Below are positions 8,701 through 14,346 of a DNA stretch of 14,346 bases, piece by piece. The position numbers were made by a program, and so were the translations under genes. The stretch's first letter is position 1. Each line of letters begins with the position of its first letter. A model generated the notes under the pieces. That model saw only the letters and a program-made list of their open reading frames with translations, was not told the origin of the DNA and ran no database searches. Origin of the DNA: Chrysochromulina parva (lineage: Eukaryota > Haptophyta > Prymnesiales > Chrysochromulinaceae); contig PJAB01001458.1 in the NCBI GenBank assembly GCA_002887195.1, forward strand, positions 1-14,346. Reading direction: 5' to 3'.

Positions 8701-10066
8701 TCGCTTGCTGACGCATCGCCTGCGCCGCCTCCTGCGCCGCCAGCCACGCCATCGACGCCTCGATGACGTGGCAAGAGGCGAGGCGCAGACCCCCAAGGGC
8801 CGCCTTTGCCGCCCGGACCACTGACGCCTGCTTCGCCGCCGCACTCGCGTTGCCGCGACCGTAAGCCTGCAGCCGAAGCGCGAGGTTGATCAGCCCCTCG
8901 ATGTGCGCCTCCCGCACGGCGCAGAGGGATAGCCAGCCTTGGGGCAGCCTACCGCTCGGGTCGCGAGGCGTGCTCAGCACGAACGCGTCGTCAGCGCTCG
9001 CCGGGATCGGCAGCGCTGGCGGCGACTCGAAGCCCACCACGGCGCCCGGCATCGCTCCAGGGCTCAGCCCATGATGGGCGCCATGGTGGGCGCCATGGTG
9101 GGCGTGCTGGCCCTTGTACCCACTCGGGCGCGCCGTGTGCGGTGGGGCCGGCAGATTGAGGTTGAAGCTACCAGTGAGCAGCGCTGCGTCGCTCTCGACC
9201 TCATATGCTGTGGAGAGCTCGCGAGAAAAGGGGCGCCACTTGCCTCGCAGCTTTTGGGTGATCGTGTGCGGCAGCGGTGCGCCGAGTTCGCGCCAGTCGA
9301 GGGAGAGGAACGCCGCGGTCTGCAGCTGGCGGTCGGTCGCGTACACGCGCGTCACCTGCGAAAAGTCGCGAAGGGGCGCCGGCTTCTCCGCCGCGCTGAT
9401 TGCGAGCAGCCGTCCCGAGTGCGGCTGCCGGAGCGAGAGGAGATTCACGAGATCACGTCGAGGTGGCTGCAAGAGGCCGATAGTTAAGCGCCGCCGTGCC
9501 GAGTCGTGCCGCCCGGGCTTCATCACGCGCTGCCACGTATCGTCCAGGCTGAGCACGCGCTGCGACGACTCCACCATCGGGATCACCTCCAATCGGGCCT
9601 GCGCCTCCTTGAAGGCTGCCGCGCTCTCGGCCGCGCTCGGAACGGCGCTCGTACCCTTGGGTCGGCTCGCGCGTGGCGTGCGCATCTTGGGAGGCAACGA
9701 GGGCGGAGGTAACGGCGCCTTGGTCGCAGCGGCCCGGGTGCTGCCCGCAGCCGCAGAGGGCCGTGCGCCGCCCACGGCCGCGCTTGGCCGCGGCTCCGCG
9801 GCGTTGGGCACTCCAGGCTCGAGCTTCGCTCTTTGGCCGCTCGACGTGGGAGGGCGGGGCTCGTCGACCATGAAGACCTCAATCTCAGGCTCTTCCTCCT
9901 CGTCGGAGCACTCCTCCCTGAGCGGGCTCATCGAGCCGCTCACGGCCCCGGCGGGCACCGCCTCGCCTGTGGAGCACAGGCTGACTGCCTTCTCCGAGGA
10001 TGGCAGTGGCTCGGAAGGATCATAGTCGGGCACCTCCTCGTCGGCATCGAATTCTTCGTCAGCCAT
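2705..10066 (-). CDS. Very large IQ-motif, coiled-coil protein with CEP164/WW-like C-terminal modules (8 exons)
   Basis: Proposed exons on the minus strand: 10066-7973, 7824-6400, 6216-6094, 5960-5697, 5557-5381, 5290-5039, 4623-4362 and 4287-2705. Every junction is GT-AG and in frame (all phase 0 except the last, phase 1), giving about 2,059 residues. ATG at 10066 has G at -3 and +4. The N-terminus is acidic (DEEFDADEE, then EEEEPEIEVF), followed by low-complexity sequence and a basic helix. IQ-like motifs lie at about 735 (VQAFIR), 763 (VQRFYR), 843 (MQRSVRRCIGK) and 885 (LQRRVRLWL), then coiled coil. Residues about 1685-1764 read LGINLD...WIAVEALRAPLPPLW...DG...T.E...HPL, resembling the CEP164 helix plus WW module but lacking the second Trp. 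About 1908-2043 is a more divergent copy ending RHPLDVF. A proline-rich linker (about 1581-1642) precedes them. I infer a calmodulin-binding cytoskeletal, basal-body or flagellar scaffold. No enzyme motif is seen. Two adjacent genes is a less likely alternative. Confidence 0.72.
4261..4361. repeat. Perfect 27-bp direct repeat bounding an intronic insert
   Basis: Positions 4261-4287 and 4335-4361 are identical over 27 bp; flanking bases differ on both sides. The offset of 74 bp equals the intron length exactly. One copy is exon and the other is the 5' part of the intron. Confidence 0.97.
4288..4361 (-). other. Intron 7 of the large gene (74 bp)
   Basis: The donor is AATCAA|GTATGATGG at 4362/4361 and the acceptor TTGCATGCAG|GTATGATGG at 4288/4287, phase 1. 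The first 27 intron bases are identical to the first 27 bases of the next exon. The remaining 47 bases carry three CTGATTGC units and end in CAG. Splicing restores SSMMVQDRRSLACAV without a break. Confidence 0.82.
4631..4755 (-). repeat. Five copies of a 25-bp unit
   Basis: Five head-to-tail 25-bp units start at 4631, 4656, 4681, 4706 and 4731. They are identical except for the first base of the first copy. The core on the plus strand is ccccagcacatggcactcaa. The near-perfect identity points to recent expansion. The array lies immediately before the acceptor of intron 6. Confidence 0.97.
4771..4880 (-). repeat. Decamer array CGTCTGATGG/A
   Basis: Ten uninterrupted 10-bp units (ccatcagacg or tcatcagacg on the plus strand) cover 4771-4870, followed by a slipped unit. 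Each unit carries CTGAT on the transcribed strand. The two variants are interspersed, suggesting several rounds of duplication. Confidence 0.95.
4941..5030 (-). repeat. Decamer array next to the intron 6 donor
   Basis: Nine 10-bp units, gcaatcaggt with variants gccatccggt, gtaatacggt and gcaatctggt on the plus strand. The tenth decamer in the same register, 5031-5040, is the splice donor itself (AGGTGAGTGC against unit ACCTGATTGC, 7 of 10 identical). Confidence 0.95.
5291..5380 (-). other. Probable intron 5 of the large gene (90 bp, stop-free)
   Basis: The donor is ATCTCG|GTACGCGCC at 5381/5380 and the acceptor CTCCCTCCCCAG|GTACGCGCC at 5291/5290, phase 0. The length is a multiple of three with no in-frame stop, so read-through adds 30 residues and retention would be tolerated. 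The intron opens with a 16-bp unit beginning at the donor, repeated directly once and then partially. Two CTGATC words lie near the 3' end. I call it an intron from its splice sites and its likeness to the others. Confidence 0.6.
5558..5696 (-). other. Intron 4 of the large gene (139 bp)
   Basis: The donor is GATGAG|GTGCGTGAG at 5697/5696 and the acceptor TTGGCGTGCAG|GTGCTC at 5558/5557, phase 0. It contains repeated GAGCGCT words near the donor, two CTGATGGC units, and two perfect copies of a 20-bp unit (plus-strand 5571-5590 and 5591-5610) that each contain CTGATGATC. Confidence 0.75.
5961..6093 (-). other. Intron 3 of the large gene (133 bp, or 73 bp from an inner donor)
   Basis: The outer donor is CTGACG|GTACGCGC at 6094/6093 and the acceptor CTTCATCAG|GTGCGCCC at 5961/5960, phase 0. 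An identical donor context recurs at 6034/6033. Using the inner donor keeps 60 more bases (20 codons, no stop) in the mRNA, encoding a Cys-Asp/Cys-Glu repeat, and leaves a 73-bp intron. Either choice is in frame. Confidence 0.7.
6022..6108. repeat. 27-bp direct repeats flanking a hexamer array
   Basis: Positions 6022-6048 and 6082-6108 match at 26 of 27 bases, offset 60 bp. Between them lie hexamers cattca and cagtca (about 6044-6080). The repeat carries the splice donor of intron 3, so the duplication doubles that donor. Confidence 0.95.
6217..6399 (-). other. Intron 2 of the large gene (183 bp)
   Basis: The donor is CTCCAG|GTGAGTG at 6400/6399 and the acceptor CTACTCCAG|GGCACGC at 6217/6216, phase 0. 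Going 5' to 3', four CTGATGGC/CTGATAGC units are followed by a tract of over 100 nt of pyrimidine-rich CCCTACTCC-type repeats, then AG. The last 11 bases of the upstream exon (CCCTACTCCAG) are identical to the last 11 bases of the intron. Confidence 0.78.
6218..6330 (-). repeat. Pyrimidine-rich CCCTACTCC repeat tract
   Basis: On the plus strand this is a run of ggagtaggg-type units, with variants such as gggcgtagg and gagtacgga. On the transcribed strand it is an exceptionally long polypyrimidine tract running straight into the acceptor AG. The unit copies the end of the upstream exon. Confidence 0.9.
7825..7972 (-). other. Intron 1 of the large gene (148 bp)
   Basis: The donor is TGGAAG|GTGCTCG at 7973/7972 and the acceptor CCCCAACTGCAG|GTGCTCGCTG at 7825/7824, phase 0. 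The first seven intron bases (GTGCTCG) equal the first seven bases of the next exon. The body is an array of 12-bp units carrying CTGAT, then a C-run before the AG. Confidence 0.8.
7851..7958 (-). repeat. 12-bp minisatellite inside intron 1
   Basis: Nine consecutive 12-bp units, written on the plus strand as gccatcagagag with variants (gtc-, ttc-, ctc- starts; one catcaaaaag). On the transcribed strand the unit is CTCTCTGATGGC, so most units contain CTGAT, a match to the yTnAy branch-point consensus. Confidence 0.95.
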
Positions 10067-10329
10067 GACGAAGATCTCGCGAGTTGGTTCTGTCGCGTCC
10101 GTTCGTCGACTTCATCTTTTTGAAACAGATTCCATTCAAGTACTCAAGTTAGCCGATCAGTCAGTCGTCATTCAGCCATCACGGCTAGACGCACAACAGC
10201 CGTTCCCTAGCGAACTTCTTGGCCCGAGAAAGTGCTTGCATTCTCGGAGCTCATGTCGCCTAGAAAGGTTCGCGTCGAGCAACACAGACAAGTGCAGATC
10301 CTTTTTGGTGCAAATCTCTTCTCGGCAAC
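10067..10329. promoter_or_regulatory. Shared intergenic region between divergent genes
   Basis: The two start codons, 10066 (-) and 10330 (+), face away from each other across 263 bp, so one region must drive both or hold two back-to-back promoters. It contains TCTCGCGAG at 10075-10083, one base short of the palindrome TCTCGCGAGA known from bidirectional promoters in other eukaryotes, only 9 bp from the minus-strand ATG. No TATA box is evident. Function is inferred from arrangement. Confidence 0.55.
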
Positions 10330-12531
10330 ATGAGCGAGGACCTGCAGAACACGCTCAATACGTCGAACTCTACGAGCGCTCTCACACCGTCCGAGCTGGT
10401 GCGGCGGAAGACCGAGCGAGAACGCCCGACTCTCGCCGCCATGGTCGACAAGCTGGCGGCCAAGGCCAATGAGAAGGGCAACGCGAAGCAGGCGAAGGTC
10501 CTGTACGCGGCGAGCCTCACGCTGGAGCCGACCCTCGCGCGGCGCGTTTCTATGGCCAACATGATGCTCAAGAGCGGCGAAGCGGACCAGGCGCAACATG
10601 AGTACAATGAGATCCTCTCGTCGGGTGAGCCGCTGAGCGAGAAGATCAAGACCATGGTGGAGCGGAAGCTGGGCGAGTGTATCTATCAAGACATGTCCGC
10701 CGCCCCGGGCCTGTCGCTCGCTGAGAAGCTCAAGGTCGCTTCGAAGATGCGAGCCTCAAGTCCGGCTCGCCCCGCCGTCATCGTTGCCGCCCCGCCGTCG
10801 AACTTTGGCGCCGCAGCTGAGATTACGCTCGCGGCCAAGCAGCTCTTTGACGCCGGGCAGGTGTCCAACGGCGAGGGGAAAGCGAGCGAGGCGCGGGTGC
10901 TGTTCGTCGCGTCGCACACGCTGAGCGGTGCGATGTCGGCGCGCATCTCGGCCGCGAACATGGCGCTCAAGCTCGGAGGTCCCGCGGCGCTCGAGGCAGC
11001 GAGTGAGTACGAGGGCATTCTGAGCCATGCTGGGACAGAGCAGCTGAGCAGCACCGCTGAGGAGATGGTGCGGCGCAAGCTGGCAGAGGCCCGGGCCCCG
11101 GCGGCGGCGGCGGCCGAGAAGGCGGCGGCCGAGAAGACGGCGGCCGAGGAGGCGGCGGCTGAGAGGTCGGCGGCGGCCAAGGCGGCGGCAGCGGCCGAGA
11201 AGGCGGCGGCTGATGAGGCGGCGGCCGAGAAGGCGGCGGCCGAGACGGCGGCGGCAGTGGCGGCGGCTGCAGTGGCGGAGGCTGAGCAGGCGGCGGCCGA
11301 GGCGGCGGCAGCGGCCGAGAAGGCGGGGGCCGAGAAGGCGGCGGCCGAGAAGGCGGTCTCGGCCGCCGACAAGGCGGCGGCCGAGAAGGCGGCGGCGGCT
11401 GAGGCGATTGCACAGCAGGAGGCGGCCACGAAGCTGCAAGCTGCCGGTAGGGGCAAAGCTGCTAGGGCCATGGTTGCTGACATGAAGGCCGAGAAGGCGG
11501 CGGGCGAGGCCATCCTGGCGAGCCTGCGCACGACCGCTCCATCGGCGATTCACATTCACAGCTCCATGCAGGCGAGCCTGAGCACGACTGCGGCGGCCGA
11601 GACGGCGATGGCGGCCGAGAAGGGGGCGGCTCAGGCGTCGACACGAGCTAAAGAGGTGGTCGACACAGCTGTCGACAAAGCCCTTGAGCGGGAGCAGGAG
11701 ACCACCGCCGCCGCCGCCACCGCCGCCGCTGCCGCCGCCGTGCCGCCGTCGCCGGCAAAGAGTGAAATGAGCGCTGTGACTGCGACGAGCGGGATGACAG
11801 ACTACCAGGACGCTCTGAATCTCGACGATCTGGATGAGTTTCGTGATGTGGAGCAGGAGCACCACGCCGCAGCGCGCATGCAGGCGATCGCGCGCGGCCG
11901 TTCTGATCGGCGAATGCTCAAGGGCCAGCAGCTGGCTAAGAGCGAGGCGGAGGAGCTCGGGGAAGAGCTCGCGAGGGAGATAATACTCGAGGCGCTCGGG
12001 TCGAAGACGACCAACACGGCGCCTCTTAGGGAAGAGCTCGCGAGGGAGATAGTACCTGAGGCACTCGGGTCGGAGACGATCAATCTGGTCGACTATCCCG
12101 AGGCCAAGTCACTGGTCGCCGCGGCCATCGCGACGGGTATCTCGATGTATCTGGAGGCGGATGCGGCGGCTGAGAAGGCGGCGGCGGCGTGGGTAGAGGA
12201 CGCGGTGCTTGTCGAGGCGCCGCTGGTCGAGATGGCGGCTGAGGAGGAGTCCGTCCTTCGCACGGCCGCGTCGCCACCGGCGCCTTCAAACCCGCTCTCT
12301 ACGGCGCCCTCAATGCCGCTCGTGTCCGAGACGCAGCCGTCCCCGGCCGAGAAGGCGGCGGCGGCCGAGAAGGCGGCGGCGCTTGCGCGAGACGTGGCCA
12401 GCATCAAGACTCACACGTATGCCCTGGGGCCCGCGGCAGAGAGGGCGGCGAACTCCGATGAAGTGCCAAGCACCAAGGTGGAGGCGGTGGGCAGCAAGAA
12501 GGGCGGCGGTGGCTGCTGTGCAATCATGTGA
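10330..12531 (+). CDS. TPR-like, alanine-rich double-IQ protein with C-terminal CaaX box
   Basis: The single-exon ORF gives 733 residues; ATG at 10330 has A at -3. Two related helical segments, about 36-115 and 163-253, each read like a TPR pair (ERGNAKQAK-type turn, A..Y..aL, then an EY..IL helix) and look like an internal duplication. Residues 258-359 are an AAEK-type alanine/glutamate/lysine helix encoded by a 15-bp repeat. LQAAGRGKAAR (369-379) and MQAIARGRSDR (517-527) are full matches to the IQ consensus, predicting calmodulin binding. A short repeat EELAREI..EALGS occurs at 545-558 and 568-581, followed by an amphipathic stretch AKSLVAAAIATGI (592-604). The C-terminus is KKGGGGCCAIM: Cys-730 starts a CaaX box with Met at the last place, favouring farnesylation in known systems, and Cys-729 could be acylated. 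I infer a membrane-tethered calcium/calmodulin scaffold. The family is not recognised by name. Confidence 0.85.
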   Translation: MSEDLQNTLNTSNSTSALTPSELVRRKTERERPTLAAMVDKLAAKANEKGNAKQAKVLYAASLTLEPTLARRVSMANMMLKSGEADQAQHEYNEILSSGEPLSEKIKTMVERKLGECIYQDMSAAPGLSLAEKLKVASKMRASSPARPAVIVAAPPSNFGAAAEITLAAKQLFDAGQVSNGEGKASEARVLFVASHTLSGAMSARISAANMALKLGGPAALEAASEYEGILSHAGTEQLSSTAEEMVRRKLAEARAPAAAAAEKAAAEKTAAEEAAAERSAAAKAAAAAEKAAADEAAAEKAAAETAAAVAAAAVAEAEQAAAEAAAAAEKAGAEKAAAEKAVSAADKAAAEKAAAAEAIAQQEAATKLQAAGRGKAARAMVADMKAEKAAGEAILASLRTTAPSAIHIHSSMQASLSTTAAAETAMAAEKGAAQASTRAKEVVDTAVDKALEREQETTAAAATAAAAAAVPPSPAKSEMSAVTATSGMTDYQDALNLDDLDEFRDVEQEHHAAARMQAIARGRSDRRMLKGQQLAKSEAEELGEELAREIILEALGSKTTNTAPLREELAREIVPEALGSETINLVDYPEAKSLVAAAIATGISMYLEADAAAEKAAAAWVEDAVLVEAPLVEMAAEEESVLRTAASPPAPSNPLSTAPSMPLVSETQPSPAEKAAAAEKAAALARDVASIKTHTYALGPAAERAANSDEVPSTKVEAVGSKKGGGGCCAIM
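11101..11406 (+). repeat. 15-bp coding repeat (AAEK helix)
   Basis: Imperfect units of about 15 bp (gcggcggccgagaag) encode AAEKA-type repeats over residues 258-359 of the IQ/CaaX protein. The same unit reappears briefly at about 12160-12187 and 12349-12384. The array stays in frame, so it extends a charged single alpha-helix or coiled coil without breaking the gene. Confidence 0.9.
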
Positions 12532-13190
12532 GCTAGCGGGAGGCGGTGCATGACCTAATCGAGGCACTGCGTGGCGGTTACGGTATTATGCTCGCCGCCG
12601 CAGCGTTGTATCAGGGGGCATGTCGGAGTATTCGTAGTTACGCAGTGGACTGGCCGCGTTTGTGTGCTCTCGCCCTGCCCATGCCAGTCGCCCCTGCCGC
12701 TACTCTCTCTCTGGTGCCGCGGCGGAGAGCGCACAATACGATCGTGTGAAACATGACATGTGTGACACCAAGATGCGAGCGCGCGATTCGCCCCGAACGA
12801 TGCCCACACGACAAAGCACCGCGGCGCTCGCGGCTCGGCTCAAACCCGCGTCGACGACCGGGGACGCGACGAGGACGCCGCGCCGTCGACCGGACGCGCC
12901 AGGCGCCCAGGCCGCGCACGCGCACGGGGGTCCGGTCGTAACCCGCACGGTGCACGGTGACGAAGCCGCGGCGCTATAGGATAGGCAAGAGGATAGGGTG
13001 CCAAGTGCGTCGCGCTGGGTCGCGTCGTGTCCGTTCGTTATTTCGACGTACTCTTGGACTGTACTACCTGAGTCTGTACGACACGGGCAACGTCGCGCGG
13101 GACGTGCGGTGCACGCGGAGGTCGGTGCGGCTGCACGGCTGGCATGTCCGCGATTTGAGTCGCCGTACGTCGTTGGGACGTTCGCAATCT
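12532..13190. other. Convergent intergenic region
   Basis: This 659-bp stretch separates the stops of the IQ/CaaX gene and the hydrolase gene. Small open frames exist on both strands, but none shows a recognisable domain. I see no tRNA, no repeat array and no clear polyadenylation signal. Confidence 0.5.
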
Positions 13191-14213
13191 CTAAGCCCGG
13201 GACGGTGCTGTCTTGCCGTCTGCGCTCGCCAGCGCCATGGCTTCCTGGAGCAAGCCCTCGAGCTCCATCATGTCTCTAAGGTCTCTTGCGAGTGCATGTC
13301 CGAGCTCCTCATGCAGGTGAGTATGGACCTGGACGCGGCGAGCATGAGGTGAGGATGCGCGCATTGCCTCCTCGAGATGCTGCGCCTCGAACACGTCAGC
13401 CGCAGAGAGCGTGCCCACGTGCACGTGTATTACGAGTGCACGTGTATCACATGTGGCGTCACATGTGCCTGGCTGCTCTGCACTGCGCTGGGCGAGTGGC
13501 GGCACTTGGGCACCATGCACTTGGGCACCGTGCACGCTGTGCTGCACGCCCTCACACACGCCCTCACGCACGCCCTGCTTTGCGGCCAGCCGCGCTTGCT
13601 CGACGCGTCGCTGCACGCGAGGGTCCCTCCAAGCAGTTTCCGCGGTCACCAGCGTGCGCCTCCAGCTTTCCCTCGCCGAGTCAGCAAGTACGCGTGCGGT
13701 GTGCCGGCCTTGATCCCACGGCTCTAGGGCAGTGGGCAGCCGACCAGCGTGGCGAGCGGACCACGCAGCCTTGAGCGCGTGCAAGTTGGCGTCGAAAGGC
13801 ATGGCCGGCAGCCCGAGCACCGATCGGTCTTGCGGCTCGATGACAATCTGTGGTGCAAAGGCGAGAATGACTGTGGGCACTCTGTGGCTGAGCGCCAACC
13901 CTGCACGAATCGCCGCGTAGCCACCCATACTTGCGCCGACCAGCACGATGCCCTTTGGCTGCAGGCTCTCCACTTCCTCGTCCAGTACAGCAACCACATC
14001 CTCAAAGCTGCCATCATCACCAAGACCAAGAAGAAACCAGGCGCTCTTTAAATCCCTTAAGAAGAGCGCGTGAGTGGCACCTGCTCTCTGCGAGCTTTTG
14101 ACAAACTCGTGGTGCGACACACCACCAGCGCCACCACCAAGCGACGAGAAGGCCACGAGTAAGCAGTCGGCAGACCGCGAGTCGTCGTACACACGAAGGA
14201 CGCTCTCACACAT
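13191..14213 (-). CDS. Alpha/beta-hydrolase-like protein, 5' end uncertain
   Basis: From ATG at 14213 the product is 340 residues. The frame continues to 14297 only through a TTG, and the ATG context is weak (T at -3), so an upstream exon may be missing. VGASMGGYAAI holds a GxSxG nucleophile elbow with Ser-95. FLRDLKSAWFLLGLGD (51-66) before it, and AFAPQ after it, match a family of small serine-hydrolase-like proteins common in bacteria. The strand VIHVHVGTLSAADVFEAQHL gives a likely acidic residue (Asp-273), and HEELGHALARDLRD a likely catalytic His-306, so a full triad is present. Residues about 210-258 are a low-complexity insertion (VREGVCEGV, VHGAQVHGAQV) encoded by short tandem repeats, possibly an unrecognised in-frame intron. 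The substrate cannot be predicted. Confidence 0.7.
   Translation of the reverse strand: MCESVLRVYDDSRSADCLLVAFSSLGGGAGGVSHHEFVKSSQRAGATHALFLRDLKSAWFLLGLGDDGSFEDVVAVLDEEVESLQPKGIVLVGASMGGYAAIRAGLALSHRVPTVILAFAPQIVIEPQDRSVLGLPAMPFDANLHALKAAWSARHAGRLPTALEPWDQGRHTARVLADSARESWRRTLVTAETAWRDPRVQRRVEQARLAAKQGVREGVCEGVQHSVHGAQVHGAQVPPLAQRSAEQPGTCDATCDTRALVIHVHVGTLSAADVFEAQHLEEAMRASSPHARRVQVHTHLHEELGHALARDLRDMMELEGLLQEAMALASADGKTAPSRA
13503..13577 (-). repeat. Short tandem repeats inside the hydrolase gene
   Basis: Two 15-bp units, cacttgggcaccatg and cacttgggcaccgtg (13503-13532), are followed after a short gap by gccctcac(a/g)cac-type 12-bp units. They encode the insertion between the hydrolase core and its last strand. 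The transcribed strand also offers GTGCGTGAG-like and CAG words, so splicing is conceivable. Confidence 0.8.
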
Positions 14214-14255
14214 GGAATTGCCGTCAGTGAAAAGGCATTCTGCCACGCTGAAGGT

Positions 14256-14346
14256 AAACGTCACGCAACACGGAACTCTCCATGGCTCTGAGCACAAATC
14301 TCGCGCTCTTCACAGTTAAAACGTCACGCAACGCGGAGCTCTCCAT
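14256..14346. repeat. 28-bp direct repeat at the right window edge
   Basis: Positions 14256-14283 and 14319-14346 match at 26 of 28 bases, offset 63 bp. On the minus strand each copy begins with ATG and reads MESS(A/V)LRDV, and the 63-bp period keeps the frame. This minus-strand frame ends at a TGA near 14227 and is not the hydrolase frame. It may be part of an upstream exon of that gene; the unit is cut by the window end. Confidence 0.85.

Noticed and set aside
11517..11590. A possible 54-bp intron in the IQ/CaaX gene, from the repeated gcgagcctg-gcacgac segment
   Set aside because: No GT donor lies at the right place and the 18-codon duplication is in frame, so it is simply a coding repeat (ASLRTTA/ASLSTTA).
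10686..11865. Long open frames antisense to the AAEK repeat (alanine- or arginine/proline-rich)
   Set aside because: They are mirror images of the GC-rich 15-bp coding repeat and show no domain; the sense strand has IQ motifs and a CaaX box.
12532..13190. tRNA or small RNA in the convergent gap
   Set aside because: No T-arm GGTTCGA-type box or cloverleaf pairing was found by eye.
1..14346. Bacterial operon or giant-virus origin
   Set aside because: Seven in-frame GT-AG introns, CaaX and IQ motifs, and lack of ribosome binding sites favour a eukaryotic nuclear genome.

Overview
The window looks like nuclear DNA from a GC-rich unicellular eukaryote. Very long alanine-rich ORFs sit on both strands. 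Spliceosomal GT-AG introns interrupt a gene on the minus strand. Start codons lie in Kozak-like contexts with no ribosome binding sites. The proteins carry calmodulin-binding IQ motifs, a CaaX prenylation box and a module resembling the CEP164 WW region. A haptophyte or another high-GC microalga fits best, but this is inferred from style alone and the taxon is uncertain. I see no phage, plasmid, CRISPR, rRNA or tRNA feature.

Layout from left to right. (1) Positions 1-623 are upstream sequence, with a perfect 15-bp inverted repeat at 31-64 and an AT-richer block near 200-305. (2) Positions 624-2018 (+) encode a fusion of a nucleoside-phosphorylase/MTA-SAH-nucleosidase-like domain with a GNAT N-acetyltransferase. 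(3) Positions 2705-10066 (-) form one multi-exon gene for a protein of about 2,059 residues (2,079 with an alternative donor). It has an acidic, low-complexity N-terminus, an IQ/coiled-coil centre and two CEP164/WW-like modules at the C-terminus. Seven introns are proposed and all join in frame. (4) Positions 10330-12531 (+) are transcribed divergently from that gene across a 263-bp shared intergenic region. They encode a TPR-like, alanine/AAEK-repeat, double-IQ protein ending in the CaaX box CAIM. (5) Positions 13191-14213 (-) encode an alpha/beta-hydrolase-like protein whose 5' end is uncertain. Genes 1 and 2 converge, and so do genes 3 and 4.

The most interesting signal is in the introns of the large gene. 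Six of the seven contain tandem units built on a CTGAT core, which matches the yTnAy branch-point consensus; the seventh (5961-6093) carries the related CTGAG/CTGAC form. In several introns the first intron bases duplicate the first bases of the downstream exon: 27/27 bp at 4288-4361, about 20/23 bp at 5961-6033, 9 bp at 5291-5380 and 7 bp at 7825-7972. Two small introns (74 bp, and 73 bp counted from the inner donor) share both this layout and a similar CTGA-rich insert. This is what recent intron gain would leave behind, either by an introner-like element making target-site duplications or by tandem duplication of an AGGT-containing exon segment followed by minisatellite growth.

The two divergent genes both encode predicted calmodulin-binding scaffold proteins, one probably cytoskeletal or flagellar and one membrane-anchored by prenylation. 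A shared promoter and a common role in calcium signalling are plausible but unproven.
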